Shown here one piece after another: positions 8,209 to 16,366 of a DNA stretch of 64,000 nucleotides. Position numbers and translations under genes: made by a program. The stretch's first letter is position 1. Every line of letters starts with the position of its first letter. Origin of the DNA: Sunxiuqinia indica (GTDB lineage: Bacteria > Bacteroidota > Bacteroidia > Bacteroidales > Prolixibacteraceae); NCBI RefSeq assembly GCF_009847015.1, contig NZ_WVEM01000008.1, forward strand, positions 62,001-126,000. The letters are read 5' to 3'. A model generated the notes under the pieces. The model had not been told where the DNA came from, did no database searches, and was given only the letters and a program-made list of their open reading frames with translations.

Positions 8209-9504
8209 ATGAGAAAATTAAACACCAAATGGATGCATCCTCGTGATCAGATTACGATGATTATCGATAAAATTTATAAAAGTGGAATGACCACCACTTC
8301 CGGAGGAAACATTTCTATTATCGATGACAACGGAGATGTTTGGGTAACTCCATCAGCTATCGATAAAGGAACGCTGCGCCCATCAGATATTATTTGTGTA
8401 AGAAAAGATGGTACCATTGAAGGTCGTCATAAACCATCATCAGAGTATCCGTTTCACATTGCTATTTACAAATGCCGCCCTGAGATTAAGGCCGTTATTC
8501 ATGCTCACCCACCGGCATTGGTATCATTCAGTATTGTTCGTCAAATACCAAATACAAACGTTATTCCACAGGCCAAGCACATATGCGGTCCAATTGGCTA
8601 TGCTCCATACGCACTACCCGGAAGCGAAGAGCTAGGCGACGTTATTGCCGAGGAGTTCAAAAAAGGAGTCAACGCTGTTATCATGGAAAACCACGGGACT
8701 GTTGTTGGTGGATCTGATATGACTGACGCGTTCCAGCGTTTTGAAACAATCGAGTTCTGTGCCCGAACATTGATCAACGGAAGTACAATTGGGAAACCAA
8801 ATTATCTTTCCGACGAGCAAATCGCAGAGTTTGAAAACCAGATTCCACGCTTACTTCCTGAAATGGATGAAGTAAACCATCCATCTGACGAACAAGAAAT
8901 CAGAGAGCAAATCAGAAATATTGTATTGCGTGCTTGTGACCAAGGAATGATGATCAGCTCCTACGGAACGGTATCGGTTCGCTGGCGTGAAAACGACTTC
9001 CTGATTACCCCAACCAATGTTCCGCGTTGGGATATTCAGTTGAAAGACATCGTTCAGATTAAAGATGGCAAACGTGAGCCAGGTAAAATTCCAAGCCGCT
9101 CAACTTGGTTACATCAGGAAATCTATAAACGAAATCCACATGTGAATTCAATCATCCTGACTCAAACGCCCTACCTGATGGCTTATGGTGTAACAGGAGA
9201 AAAAATTGACGTCCGCACCATTCCTGAGAGTTGGATCTTCTTGCAAGATATTCCGAACATGCCATTTGGTTCACACTTCACAGGCGAAGAAGCTATTCTA
9301 AAAACAATTTCAAAAGATACTCCAGCAGTTATTATCAATAACGACTCGGTATTGGTTACCGGCGACAAGTTGCTAGGAACTTTCGACCGCTTGGAAGTTG
9401 CCGAATTCAGTGCAAAATCGCTTACCATGGGAGCTTGCTTGGGTGATTTAGTTCCTATTAATGACAATCAGGTAGAAGACCTTAGAAAGAAGTTTTTGAG
9501 CTAA
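8209..9504 (+). CDS. Tandem class II aldolase, probable rhamnulose-1-phosphate aldolase
   Basis: This 431-residue protein consists of two class II aldolase/adducin domains in series (about 1-215 and 222-431), twice the length of E. coli RhaD or FucA. The first has all active-site residues of the family: Glu79 in SSEYPFH and zinc-ligand His98, His100 (HAHP) and His162 (ENHGT). In the second the matching places read SRSTWLH, LTQTP and NNDSV, so the acid/base and all zinc ligands are gone. The first half should split rhamnulose 1-phosphate to dihydroxyacetone phosphate and L-lactaldehyde; the second is probably structural. Bacteroides rhamnose loci carry an aldolase of similar size. It is the last gene of the operon. 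Confidence 0.88.
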   Translation: MRKLNTKWMHPRDQITMIIDKIYKSGMTTTSGGNISIIDDNGDVWVTPSAIDKGTLRPSDIICVRKDGTIEGRHKPSSEYPFHIAIYKCRPEIKAVIHAHPPALVSFSIVRQIPNTNVIPQAKHICGPIGYAPYALPGSEELGDVIAEEFKKGVNAVIMENHGTVVGGSDMTDAFQRFETIEFCARTLINGSTIGKPNYLSDEQIAEFENQIPRLLPEMDEVNHPSDEQEIREQIRNIVLRACDQGMMISSYGTVSVRWRENDFLITPTNVPRWDIQLKDIVQIKDGKREPGKIPSRSTWLHQEIYKRNPHVNSIILTQTPYLMAYGVTGEKIDVRTIPESWIFLQDIPNMPFGSHFTGEEAILKTISKDTPAVIINNDSVLVTGDKLLGTFDRLEVAEFSAKSLTMGACLGDLVPINDNQVEDLRKKFLS

Positions 9505-9544
9505 CTCATTGATTGGCTCAATTTATAGAGACTATTTAATTCAC

Positions 9545-9584
9545 AAGTGGTTATTGATTCAATTCAATAGCCACTTTCTTTTTT
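9545..9584 (+). terminator. Rho-independent terminator, rhamnose operon
   Basis: A 13-base-pair stem (AAGTGGTTATTGA at 9545-9557 with TCAATAGCCACTT at 9564-9576, one G-U pair) is followed by a T-rich run. It lies 41 bases after the aldolase stop. Confidence 0.85.
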
Positions 9585-9639
9585 AAGAAATGTACAGCAT
9601 ATTTATATTTTGTTAAGATTTCGGCAAAGAAAATTCAAT

Positions 9640-9647
9640 TACTTTTG
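9640..9647 (+). promoter_or_regulatory. Minus-7 box for small lipoprotein gene
   Basis: TACTTTTG is an exact TAnnTTTG match. It predicts a transcript start near 9653, after or at the first ATG (9658), which favours the internal ATG at 9676 as the translation start. The minus-33 element is unclear. Confidence 0.4.
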
Positions 9648-9675
9648 ACCGCTAACTATGATAAAATTTGTGTGC

Positions 9676-10014
9676 ATGATAAAACGCAATTTCAACATTC
9701 TGATTTTAACCGTTCTACTCAGTGCTTGTAGTATGCAGGCAAAACTCAATCGTCATTATACCGGCGAAACAATTGAATCTGCAACTGAGGAATTTAAAGA
9801 TATACCTTCAAGCAAAATACCACTCAACAACGGAAATACAAAATTCATTTTTACCAAAGAGTCATTTTTGGGAGCTACCACCATCAATCAGGGCAGCGCA
9901 ACACTCGATCCCATAACCACTCCTCCGGTAAAGAAAACCGAACAGTTTATTTTTACAGTTGATACCGCTGGGGTAATTATAAAAACAGACTATGATGTAA
10001 ATTATCAGCAATAA
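9676..10014 (+). CDS. Small lipoprotein of unknown function
   Basis: The 112-residue protein begins MIKRNFNILILTVLLSAC, a good lipoprotein signal with lipobox LSAC, so it should be lipid-anchored in the envelope. The mature part is short and hydrophilic with no motif I recognise. ATG 9676 is chosen because it gives a standard signal peptide and leaves a leader behind the promoter box; an upstream ATG at 9658 adds six residues. It lies alone between the rhamnose operon terminator and tRNA-Leu. Confidence 0.6.
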   Translation: MIKRNFNILILTVLLSACSMQAKLNRHYTGETIESATEEFKDIPSSKIPLNNGNTKFIFTKESFLGATTINQGSATLDPITTPPVKKTEQFIFTVDTAGVIIKTDYDVNYQQ

Positions 10015-10128
10015 TTGCAATGGCGTGAATAATTTTACAATTTAAGATCGCCATTATTGTTTTTTTTATAGTTTTGCACACACGTTTTAGCACACACTGC
10101 TAAACCCTGCAAAAAATTATTTGCTAAC

Positions 10129-10212
10129 GCCCAGTTGGCGGAATTGGTAGACGCGCTAGTTTCAGGGACTAGTGTCCTTTTGGACGTGAAGGTTCGAGTC
10201 CTTTACTGGGCA
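10129..10212 (+). tRNA. tRNA-Leu (anticodon CAG)
   Basis: The acceptor arms GCCCAGT (10129-10135) and ACTGGGC (10205-10211) pair fully. The anticodon stem CTAGT/ACTAG encloses a seven-base loop with CAG at 10163-10165. A long variable arm (GTCCTTTTGGAC) and GGTTCGAGTCC in the T arm confirm a class II leucine tRNA. CCA is not encoded. Confidence 0.95.
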
Positions 10213-10235
10213 CAACTTTTAAAACAAAGAAGATC

Positions 10236-10272
10236 AAAAGTGCTTAAATTTAATGATTTAAGCACTTTTATT
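10236..10272 (+). terminator. Terminator after tRNA-Leu
   Basis: A perfect 14-base-pair stem, AAAAGTGCTTAAAT (10236-10249) with ATTTAAGCACTTTT (10256-10269), ends in a T-rich stretch 23 bases after the tRNA. Confidence 0.85.
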
Positions 10273-10357
10273 TTGAAGTGTCCATAAAAAAAATGGACAC
10301 CAAGATACCGCTTCATTCACCTGAATTATGATATTCTCTGATATGAATCGACACAAC

Positions 10358-10411
10358 AAAGAGCATCAAAAGCCGATAAATTGTATGATTTACCGGCTTT
10401 TGATGCTCTTT
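10358..10411 (-). terminator. Long hairpin downstream of tRNA-Pro
   Basis: AAAGAGCATCAAAAGCCG (10358-10375) pairs perfectly over 18 bases with 10394-10411. It lies just beyond the 3' end of the minus-strand tRNA-Pro and probably ends that transcript; the run of T afterwards is weak. Confidence 0.7.
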
Positions 10412-10426
10412 GATTTCCCATTTTGG

Positions 10427-10500
10427 TCGGGATGACTGGATTCGAACCAGCGACCCCGTCGTCCCGAACGACGTACGCTACCAGACTGCGCTACATCCCG
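10427..10500 (-). tRNA. tRNA-Pro (anticodon CGG)
   Basis: On the reverse strand, CGGGATG pairs with CATCCCG to form the acceptor stem. The anticodon stem CGTCG/CGACG surrounds the loop TTCGGGA, giving anticodon CGG. The T arm reads GCTGGTTCGAATCCAGT. CCA follows directly in the genome (10424-10426). Confidence 0.95.
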
Positions 10501-10610
10501 TAGTTTTCGAGTGAAACAAAAGTACAACTTTTGCTCAATTCGCATCCATATTTTCGTGAAAAATTCCACCATATTATTATGATTTTCTTTAGAAAATCAG
10601 ACTAAAGACA

Positions 10611-10642
10611 TTTGACTCTTTTATTTAAAATCAGTAACTTGT
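10611..10642 (+). promoter_or_regulatory. Probable promoter of the lysis-like cassette
   Basis: TTTG (10611-10614) is followed after 20 bases by TAACTTGT (10635-10642), which is one base short of the TAnnTTTG consensus. It lies 27 bases ahead of the amidase start. Confidence 0.45.
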
Positions 10643-10668
10643 ATACAATAAACTAATTACAAAAATTC

Positions 10669-11397
10669 ATGCAAGTCAAAAACCTGATTCGAGTTCTTCC
10701 ATGGCACGAAAGTCGTGTTTGGCGGAAACGTGAGCTACGGCAAATCGACAAGGTAATCCTGCACCAGGAGCTGGGAGAAAGTACTGTTGAGAATGTCAAC
10801 ACTTACCACACTTCTGTTAGTCCCCAAAATCATATTACGCCCAAGGGATGTCCGCATATATGTTACCATTATGCTATTCGCAAGAATGGTGAAATAGTAC
10901 AGACCAATGAGTTGTCTGATATTACCTGGCATTGCAAAGGGCAAAATACATCATCGGTTGGAATCATGGTTGTGGGTAATTTCTCAGGACCGGGCTATGA
11001 TATGGGCACCAGTGAACCAACACCGGAGCAAATGCAATCGGTAGAGGAGCTTGTTGACTTTCTGCTCGAAAGCTTAGGCCTTGACAATGCTGACCTGTTT
11101 GGGCATTATCATTTTGGAAAACCTGCTTGCCCCGGTTATGTATTGCAGGAATGGATAGAAAAAAAACGGGGAAACTTAAGCGCTCATTTAGTAGAAGAAA
11201 AAATAGAAAAATCGATTTCTGAAATTCAATCCCGCTTAAATAAACTGGGATACAGTTCTGGTAAAGTTGATGGCATTATGGGAATGAAAACCCAATCGGC
11301 TATTCGCCGCTTTCAGGCCGATCAGCATTTGATTGCCGATGGCATTGCAGGTCCACAAACCTGGTCGAAATTACTAAACCTAACACTTCAGTCATGA
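10669..11397 (+). CDS. N-acetylmuramoyl-L-alanine amidase with peptidoglycan-binding domain (endolysin-like)
   Basis: The 242-residue protein has an Amidase_2/PGRP domain (about 1-165) with zinc ligands H32 (ILHQ), H146 (GHYH) and C154 (ACPG), then a C-terminal PG_binding_1 domain (about 185-240: IQSRLNKLGYSSGKVDGIMGMKTQSAIRRFQ). Such enzymes cut the bond between muramic acid and L-alanine in peptidoglycan. It has no signal peptide, as in phage endolysins that rely on a holin. Its stop overlaps the next start by four bases (ATGA at 11394). Together with three small membrane proteins it forms a compact four-gene cassette between tRNA-Pro and the tmRNA region. Confidence 0.85.
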   Translation: MQVKNLIRVLPWHESRVWRKRELRQIDKVILHQELGESTVENVNTYHTSVSPQNHITPKGCPHICYHYAIRKNGEIVQTNELSDITWHCKGQNTSSVGIMVVGNFSGPGYDMGTSEPTPEQMQSVEELVDFLLESLGLDNADLFGHYHFGKPACPGYVLQEWIEKKRGNLSAHLVEEKIEKSISEIQSRLNKLGYSSGKVDGIMGMKTQSAIRRFQADQHLIADGIAGPQTWSKLLNLTLQS

Positions 11398-11894
11398 CAC
11401 AAACAAAAAGCAACATTAGTCAGGAGGAATTTTATACCGTCACTCAAAAGGAATTTTGGTTAAAATGGACATCGAAGCTCATGTTTACGCTAATATCAGT
11501 AAAACTCTGGGGATTAATTGCCTGCACTTGGGTCTCTACTTATTTGCTCCTTCACCATCAGCTCGTTGAGATTGGGCAAAATGCTTATGAACTTGGAATT
11601 ACCGGCGGACAGTGGGTCACATTTAACACAACCATCTGGGGATTGATTTTTGGTATGAAAGAAATATTCCGCGTGATGGAGAAAAAGGACCGGAATGATG
11701 AAAAAATCATCAAAGCAGATAATAAGACGAAGCATGAGATTGCCCAAATAAATGCTGATACATTGAAAGAAGACAATAAGGCGAAAAAAGAGATTGCCAA
11801 AATTAATGCCAGTACTGTAAACGGTTCTGCCGCAGGTGCCCAACCGAGCTACACCGCAGAAGGAAAAGAAGTTGTTGGAGACGAACCTAATTAA
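11394..11894 (+). CDS. Small membrane protein with C-terminal coiled coil (holin-like topology)
   Basis: The 166-residue protein has two hydrophobic segments (about residues 30-53, FTLISVKLWGLIACTWVS, and about 75-92, TTIWGLIFGMKEIF), then a highly charged helical tail with two near-repeats, KADNKTKHEIAQINADT and KEDNKAKKEIAKINAST. I recognise no named family. Coupled by ATGA overlap to the endolysin-like amidase, it is a candidate holin or lysis accessory protein; this is inference from size, topology and position only. Confidence 0.6.
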   Translation: MTQTKSNISQEEFYTVTQKEFWLKWTSKLMFTLISVKLWGLIACTWVSTYLLLHHQLVEIGQNAYELGITGGQWVTFNTTIWGLIFGMKEIFRVMEKKDRNDEKIIKADNKTKHEIAQINADTLKEDNKAKKEIAKINASTVNGSAAGAQPSYTAEGKEVVGDEPN

Positions 11895-11903
11895 TACACA
11901 ATC

Positions 11904-12317
11904 ATGGAAAAGAATGTAAAAATTATCGTCATTGGATTGGTTGTGTTGGCAGTTGTTGCTTCGTTGATCTTTGTCAGTTTTAAAATTGAAGGTCCGGGAA
12001 CACTCATTGGAGGCTTGGCTGTATTGTGGGCCGGAGTAAAATCGAAAGTTTTCGGCAGAAAAACTACAGAAGATAAGATTGAGCAAGTAAGAAGTGACCA
12101 CAACCTAAAACGAGAAGAATGGCAAACAGCCAAGGAAGAATACGATTCTAAATTTCGACTGCTACAGGCTCAAATGCAGTATATCGACTATAAATCAGCC
12201 TTAATTTCAGAAAAAATAAGCAATCTGGATGATTACCAAAAAAAGAAGATTGCTGAAATTGAAAATGCAAACAGCGACCAACTATTGGAACTATTAAACG
12301 AAAGGACTACTCAATGA
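11904..12317 (+). CDS. Small membrane protein with coiled coil, unknown function
   Basis: The 137-residue protein carries an N-terminal hydrophobic segment (VKIIVIGLVVLAVVASLIFVS), a glycine-rich second one (GTLIGGLAVLWAGV), and then a long charged helix rich in Lys, Glu and Gln (about residues 55-135). It follows its neighbour after nine bases and overlaps the next gene by four (ATGA at 12314), so it is translationally coupled. No family is recognised. Its place in the cassette suggests a role with the amidase, perhaps as an inner-membrane partner of the next protein. Confidence 0.6.
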   Translation: MEKNVKIIVIGLVVLAVVASLIFVSFKIEGPGTLIGGLAVLWAGVKSKVFGRKTTEDKIEQVRSDHNLKREEWQTAKEEYDSKFRLLQAQMQYIDYKSALISEKISNLDDYQKKKIAEIENANSDQLLELLNERTTQ

Positions 12318-12748
12318 TTAAACACGCCATACTACTTAGCTTTGTTATACTTTTAGCCGTAGGTTCACGGGCACAAAGCAGCAAGTTAATACCCGGTAAA
12401 AGCTTTACCAATCAAAGTACCGATACCTTATTTGTCATTCCAATGGATCGGGTAAAATTGCTTTTATCGAGCGAAGTAAACAACGACATTAACCTGCAAA
12501 AGCTGGAGCTGTACAAAAAGAAAATCAGCCTTTTTGAAGAAAAATCAGCCCTGGCCGACAGTGCGATCACAATCAAAAAGTTGGAAGCTGACTATTGGCA
12601 TGAACAACTCCTTCAGCGCGACCAACTTCTGGAGAACCAACAAATAGAGAATCTGAAGCTGATTGACGACAAGAACCGCATCAGACAATCGCGCATTTAT
12701 TACCTGATTGGCGGTCTGATTGCCGGAGCTGTCGTATTTTCGCTGTAG
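12314..12748 (+). CDS. Exported coiled-coil protein with C-terminal membrane anchor
   Basis: The 144-residue protein starts with a signal peptide (MIKHAILLSFVILLAVGSRAQ), followed by a periplasmic helical region rich in Glu, Leu and Lys with heptad spacing (about 55-120) and a C-terminal transmembrane segment (IYYLIGGLIAGAVVFSL). A periplasm-spanning coiled coil beside an amidase and holin-like proteins recalls the spanin function of phage lysis modules, but the topology (C-terminal anchor) is not that of classical Rz/Rz1, so this is a hypothesis. It is the last gene of the cassette and ends one base before the converging dehydrogenase gene. Confidence 0.6.
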   Translation: MIKHAILLSFVILLAVGSRAQSSKLIPGKSFTNQSTDTLFVIPMDRVKLLLSSEVNNDINLQKLELYKKKISLFEEKSALADSAITIKKLEADYWHEQLLQRDQLLENQQIENLKLIDDKNRIRQSRIYYLIGGLIAGAVVFSL

Positions 12749-13948
12749 CTATTCTTTCAGAAATCGGTTCAGGTAGCTAAAAGCTGGTGTAAGTTCTCCA
12801 TCATTCAAAATGGTCGCTCGCTCAATAATTTTATGCTGATCGTCGCCAAAAAGCGAAGGAAAAACCTCGTGATACATTTTACGGGCAAATGTTCTGGATG
12901 CATCAGCTGGCAGTGCTGCCGGAAGGTTGTCCACAGCACATACCGTGACATAATTTGACGAACTGAAAGCCTCCTCCTCTTCAAGGCCGTCGGGCTCGAC
13001 ATCGTAAAATGGTTCTTCAATCGTCGAAGTACGCAAAGTTGTTGGAATTGGCCCCGGCACATCGCAACTAACATCGGAGATAACTGAAATACTAAAGTCC
13101 GGCGATTTCAGATCATCAGCCATAAAGAAAACCGGAGATTGCTGATTCCAAAAATGCGCAGCAATGTATACGTCAGCCTCCTTGGTATAGGGTGTGAATG
13201 ATGTTTCATATTCAGTCGGATTTTCATAGAAGTGTTTCAGGTCAAATTTACCTTGCTTTCTCTTGACATAGTCTTCCGGATCAAGCCGGGTGTAAACAGC
13301 ATGCTCATATTCTCTGGTTAAAAAATCGTTCGGCAGCACTTCATGGACTCCCATTCCTTTCACAATCTCTAAGACACCGCTGGCAACCCGCCCACCACCG
13401 GTAATCAATATTTTTAGAGCCGGCAATTCCAACGCTTTCAGTTGATGGTGAAGATCGCTTAAGTCGCGACACTGCTCAGGCCCCGGGATCGACAAATGGC
13501 AAAAGCGCTTACCGGCAGCCATAAAAGCGTAGTAAGCTCCAACAACTCCTGCCCAAAAACCAAAAGCGACGAGCCTCGAACGATGCTTGTCGACAAAATA
13601 TTCATAATCTATCAGGGTGATATTTTTTTGAGCCATTAGCTTAAAGAACTCCTGATTATGCACCTGTTCTTTTGCAACATGCGAAAACATGATGTATGTT
13701 TTCCCGTCGATGAGCGCTTCGTTCGCTACCTCCTTTACGCCAATCAGCAAATCACAATGTGAAACATCTTCTACAACCGGAATCCCTATGGCAGCATATT
13801 CCTCGTCCTTATGCACTCGCAATTCACTTGACTGAACCACCAATTCAACATCCGGATAATTTTTCAATATCAATTCAGCTGTTTCCGGTGTTATGGCCAC
13901 TCTCCTATCCTTCCAACGTCGGGTTTCCCTTAATATTCCAATCTTCAT
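12749..13948 (-). CDS. NAD-dependent saccharopine/alanine dehydrogenase-type oxidoreductase
   Basis: This 399-residue protein opens MKIGILRETRRWKDRRVAITPE, the start of the alanine dehydrogenase/pyridine nucleotide transhydrogenase N-terminal domain, with a following Rossmann domain marked by LITGGGRVASGVLEIVKGMG. Later parts (ISDVSCDVPGPIPTTLRTSTIEEPFYD) resemble lysine-forming saccharopine dehydrogenases rather than alanine dehydrogenases. The reaction would be NAD-linked formation or cleavage of saccharopine, but the physiological direction is unknown. ATG 13948 is chosen because it starts the conserved domain; the longer frame to 14041 adds 31 unrelated residues. Confidence 0.78.
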   Translation of the reverse strand: MKIGILRETRRWKDRRVAITPETAELILKNYPDVELVVQSSELRVHKDEEYAAIGIPVVEDVSHCDLLIGVKEVANEALIDGKTYIMFSHVAKEQVHNQEFFKLMAQKNITLIDYEYFVDKHRSRLVAFGFWAGVVGAYYAFMAAGKRFCHLSIPGPEQCRDLSDLHHQLKALELPALKILITGGGRVASGVLEIVKGMGVHEVLPNDFLTREYEHAVYTRLDPEDYVKRKQGKFDLKHFYENPTEYETSFTPYTKEADVYIAAHFWNQQSPVFFMADDLKSPDFSISVISDVSCDVPGPIPTTLRTSTIEEPFYDVEPDGLEEEEAFSSSNYVTVCAVDNLPAALPADASRTFARKMYHEVFPSLFGDDQHKIIERATILNDGELTPAFSYLNRFLKE

Positions 13949-14357
13949 GTTTCTTCTGATTTTCGTTTGCCTAAAGATAACAATTATCATGATTTCCAAA
14001 GATCGCAAACTCCTTTTCAGAATGGCTAAAAAGACATACATGGTTGCCGTTTGGGTATTTGCTATGCTTCAGACGAACACTCGCCGAAGGAAGTATAATT
14101 AGGCGTATTCGGAAACCTTGACAAAGCATTTCTGAATGGGCTTAACCGTCACTCCATGTACAAAGGGCATCACTTTCCGGAACTAGTTTTTATCGTCTAA
14201 GTGAAAGTAACACATAATGACGAATTCAGACGACTCGACTTTCTACCCACGGAGAGGTAGCACGTCAGATCTAATTGGTATTATCAAATAGATTCAAGTC
14301 CTCATCACGATTTTTGATAAGGCCTTGCTGTTTTTAGGGAAATGTTAAAAAATATTG
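13949..14357. other. Intergenic region upstream of tmRNA
   Basis: About 400 bases without a gene I can support. It must hold the promoter of the minus-strand dehydrogenase and, at its right edge, that of ssrA. Short open frames here lack any protein-like pattern. Confidence 0.4.
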
Positions 14358-14365
14358 TACTTTTG
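14358..14365 (+). promoter_or_regulatory. Minus-7 box of ssrA
   Basis: TACTTTTG matches TAnnTTTG exactly and ends 17 bases before the mature 5' end of tmRNA, allowing for a short processed leader. The minus-33 region holds only a T-rich run (14331-14335). Confidence 0.5.
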
Positions 14366-14382
14366 CTCGTCCTCAAAATACC

Positions 14383-14780
14383 GGGGCTGACTGGTTTTGA
14401 CAGCGGGTAGAAGAGGTGTGTAAGCATGGCGAGCTTAGGTTGTTGGCTCGTTAATCCTAATGATCAAACTTTTAATTGGCGAAAACAATTACGCTCTTGC
14501 TGCGTAACCGAATTAACAGTAGGTTAACCGCTTAATCCCGGTACCAGGTACTGGGACAAGACATCGCCCGGATGCTATTGCTTTGAGGCTATCCGGTCAG
14601 GCGGTGCAAAAAATCGAGGCTAGTTGAATGGTTGCTTCGTTCATTCAGCGAAAATTAAGAAGCTAAGGTAGTGGTCGGTGGCCTTGATCCAGCTACTACT
14701 CGAAAACCAAGTCGAGGCTAATCATGTAGAAAGCACATTGCTTCCTCGTTTGGACCCGGGTTCGATTCCCGGCAGCTCCA
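14383..14780 (+). ncRNA. ssrA: Transfer-messenger RNA (tmRNA)
   Basis: The 398-base RNA rescues stalled ribosomes. The 5' end GGGGCTGACTGGTTTTGACAG and 3' end GGTTCGATTCCCGGCAGCTCCA form the alanine-like acceptor (GGGGCTG with CAGCTCC, one G-U) and T arm. The tag frame at 14478-14507 encodes GENNYALAA followed by TAA, the usual Bacteroidota tag; the first alanine comes from the charged tmRNA. CCA is not encoded. Its 3' end is the apparent attachment site of the islands that follow: near-copies occur at 26,328-26,347 and 60,087-60,106. Confidence 0.97.
14761..14780 (+). repeat. Left attachment site (att-1): 3' end of ssrA
   Basis: These last 20 bases of tmRNA match the copy at 60,087-60,106 at 18 of 20 positions and the copy at 26,328-26,347 at 17 of 20. 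Integration at tmRNA 3' ends by tyrosine recombinases is well known; the integrated element restores the tmRNA end. A decayed integrase gene follows at 15,037. Confidence 0.75.
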
Positions 14781-14814
14781 CTTTTTTACATACAATTTAC
14801 AATCAAAAAACATT

Positions 14815-14842
14815 AAAGCACTGAAATTCAGTGCTTTTTTTT
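14815..14842 (+). terminator. Terminator after tmRNA
   Basis: AAAGCACTG (14815-14823) pairs with CAGTGCTTT across a short AT-rich loop, followed by a run of eight T in all. It lies inside the putative island, so it would be supplied by the element. Confidence 0.85.
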
Positions 14843-14891
14843 ATTTTTCAGGATACCAGATAAAATCAAATAAAACCATAATTTAGGTGAA

Positions 14892-14946
14892 CAATTCGGT
14901 TAACAAATCTCCAATCCATTTTTGTTAACCGAATTGCTCCTATTTC
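14892..14946. repeat. 13-base inverted repeat beside ssrA (possible integrase arm sites)
   Basis: CAATTCGGTTAAC (14892-14904) is repeated as its exact reverse complement GTTAACCGAATTG at 14934-14946, 29 bases apart. The same core (GAACRATTCGGTTAMC) recurs close to both other attachment repeats, at about 26,259 and 60,019. That placement fits binding sites for the element's recombinase or excisionase. Confidence 0.55.
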
Positions 14947-15036
14947 ACTGTTAAACAATGTGTTAAAAGGGTCTAAATTTTACTATTTAAAATTATTTTT
15001 CTTAATTTACACACAAAAATCAGTGAACATTTTAAC

Positions 15037-15954
15037 ATGAATACATTCTATACGTTTAATCTTCTTTTTTACTTGCGCACAGATCGCAAAAAAGATGACT
15101 CTCTTTATCCAATCTATATGCGGTTACAGTAGATGGGAAACGAGCCGAACTATCAACTAAACGATTCATTAATCGCGACAATTGGGACTCTAAAGCCAAT
15201 ATGGCCAAGGGATTTAAAAGTGAGGTTAAGCAGCTGAATCAATTTTTGGAATCATTGAGAACGCTCATGAATGATTACCACACAAAGATGGTAAAAATGG
15301 GTGAAGAAGTCACTGCTCAGCACCTTAAAAATAAATTTCTCGGCATTTCAGAAGACAGAAGAATGCTCATTGAGGTGTTTGAATATCATAATCACCAACT
15401 AAAAGAATTGGAAGGGACAAGTTATGCATCAGCAACGATTAAACGATATACAACTACACTAGACCATATAAAAGCCTTCCTGGTGTTTAAGTATAAACTT
15501 AATGATATTCCTCTAAACCGTTTAAAATATTCTTTCATCACAGATCTGGAGCATTATTTCAAAGTAACCAGAAAGTGCAACCACAACACGACAATTAAAT
15601 ACATTAAGAATTTTAGAAAGGTAATTAACCTGGCGATTAAAAATGGATGGTTGTTCATACAGCAGGTATCCGAACAAGAAAACAGAAGATCACATCTTCC
15701 CTATTTTCACAAATCAAAGAATGAATGCTTATTTAAAAGAAATTGCCGATTTAGCATCTGTCGATAAAAACCTGACTTTCCATATTGCAAGACATACTTT
15801 CGCCACGACAGTTACACTAGCCAATGGTGTACCAATCGAATCTATAAGCTCAATGTTAGGCCATAAGAGTATCCGAACAACTCAGATTTACTCGAAAGTC
15901 ATTAATGCAAAAATCAGTAAGGATATGGATAAGCTAAAAAGGAAATTAAGCTGA
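15037..15954 (+). pseudogene. Tyrosine recombinase (integrase) pseudogene 1
   Basis: A Bacteroidota-type phage integrase is recognisable but broken. It begins at ATG 15037 (MNTFYTFNLLFYLRTDRKK), meets a stop at 15130 through a one-base frameshift, and resumes in the next frame with TVDGKRAELSTKRFINRDNWDSKA, through the SAM-like core-binding domain (TIKYIKNFRKVINLAIKNGW). The frame then shifts again near 15,640 and roughly 100 residues carrying the first catalytic Arg are missing. The C-terminal catalytic part is intact: HIARHTFATT (HxxR), LGHKS and the tyrosine of TTQIYSKV. Lying 256 bases inside the ssrA attachment site, it is the likely integrase of island A, now inactive. Confidence 0.85.
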
Positions 15955-16304
15955 GTTGAGGGTTAACATTAAGAATTAGAAGCTAATTTAAGTATTTACA
16001 AATTGAGATTTTTTTCTTCTCCACTGGATTGAGATTGGAATCGTGATGACCCAGAATATAATCAAACAACACCCTTTACTTTTTATTGATCTGTCACACG
16101 TACAAAGCTTTTTTTAACAAGAAGGTGATTCAAATAATACCTTAATGACATTCTATTTAGTAAAGCAGCTTTGAATAAAGTTTTCAATTTTAACCTACTG
16201 CAGAATTATCCAATTTTCGCTTTCTGTCTAATTTGAATCTCTTCAAAGTTGTCTATCTTCCAAGAGAGGCTGATAACACCTATGTTGTGTTGTGATCCCC
16301 CACG
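15955..16304. other. Intergenic stretch without recognised features
   Basis: About 350 AT-rich bases between the integrase remnant and the first cargo gene. I see no protein-like frame, tRNA or clear hairpin terminator. Confidence 0.4.
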
Positions 16305-16335
16305 ATTGTATTATATGATATTTGATGTATTTTTG
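16305..16335 (+). promoter_or_regulatory. Promoter of the GNAT/Crp gene pair
   Basis: ATTG (TTG at 16306-16308) is followed after 19 bases by TATTTTTG (16328-16335), a full Bacteroidota promoter match, 31 bases before the acetyltransferase ATG. Confidence 0.6.
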
Positions 16336-16366
16336 CTCTCTAAAATATGTGACGACTCCGAATATT

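Noticed and set aside
11514-12133. Minus-strand open frames of up to 195 codons opposite the lysis-like cassette
   Set aside because: They are complements of the coupled plus-strand genes, which have membrane segments, coiled coils and overlapping starts and stops typical of real genes.
10669-12748. Remnant of a complete prophage around the amidase cassette
   Set aside because: No structural, packaging, replication or integrase gene lies on either side; neighbours are tRNAs and a metabolic gene, so only the lysis-like module is supported.
15955-16304. Additional cargo gene between integrase remnant and acetyltransferase
   Set aside because: All frames are short and lack recognisable patterns.
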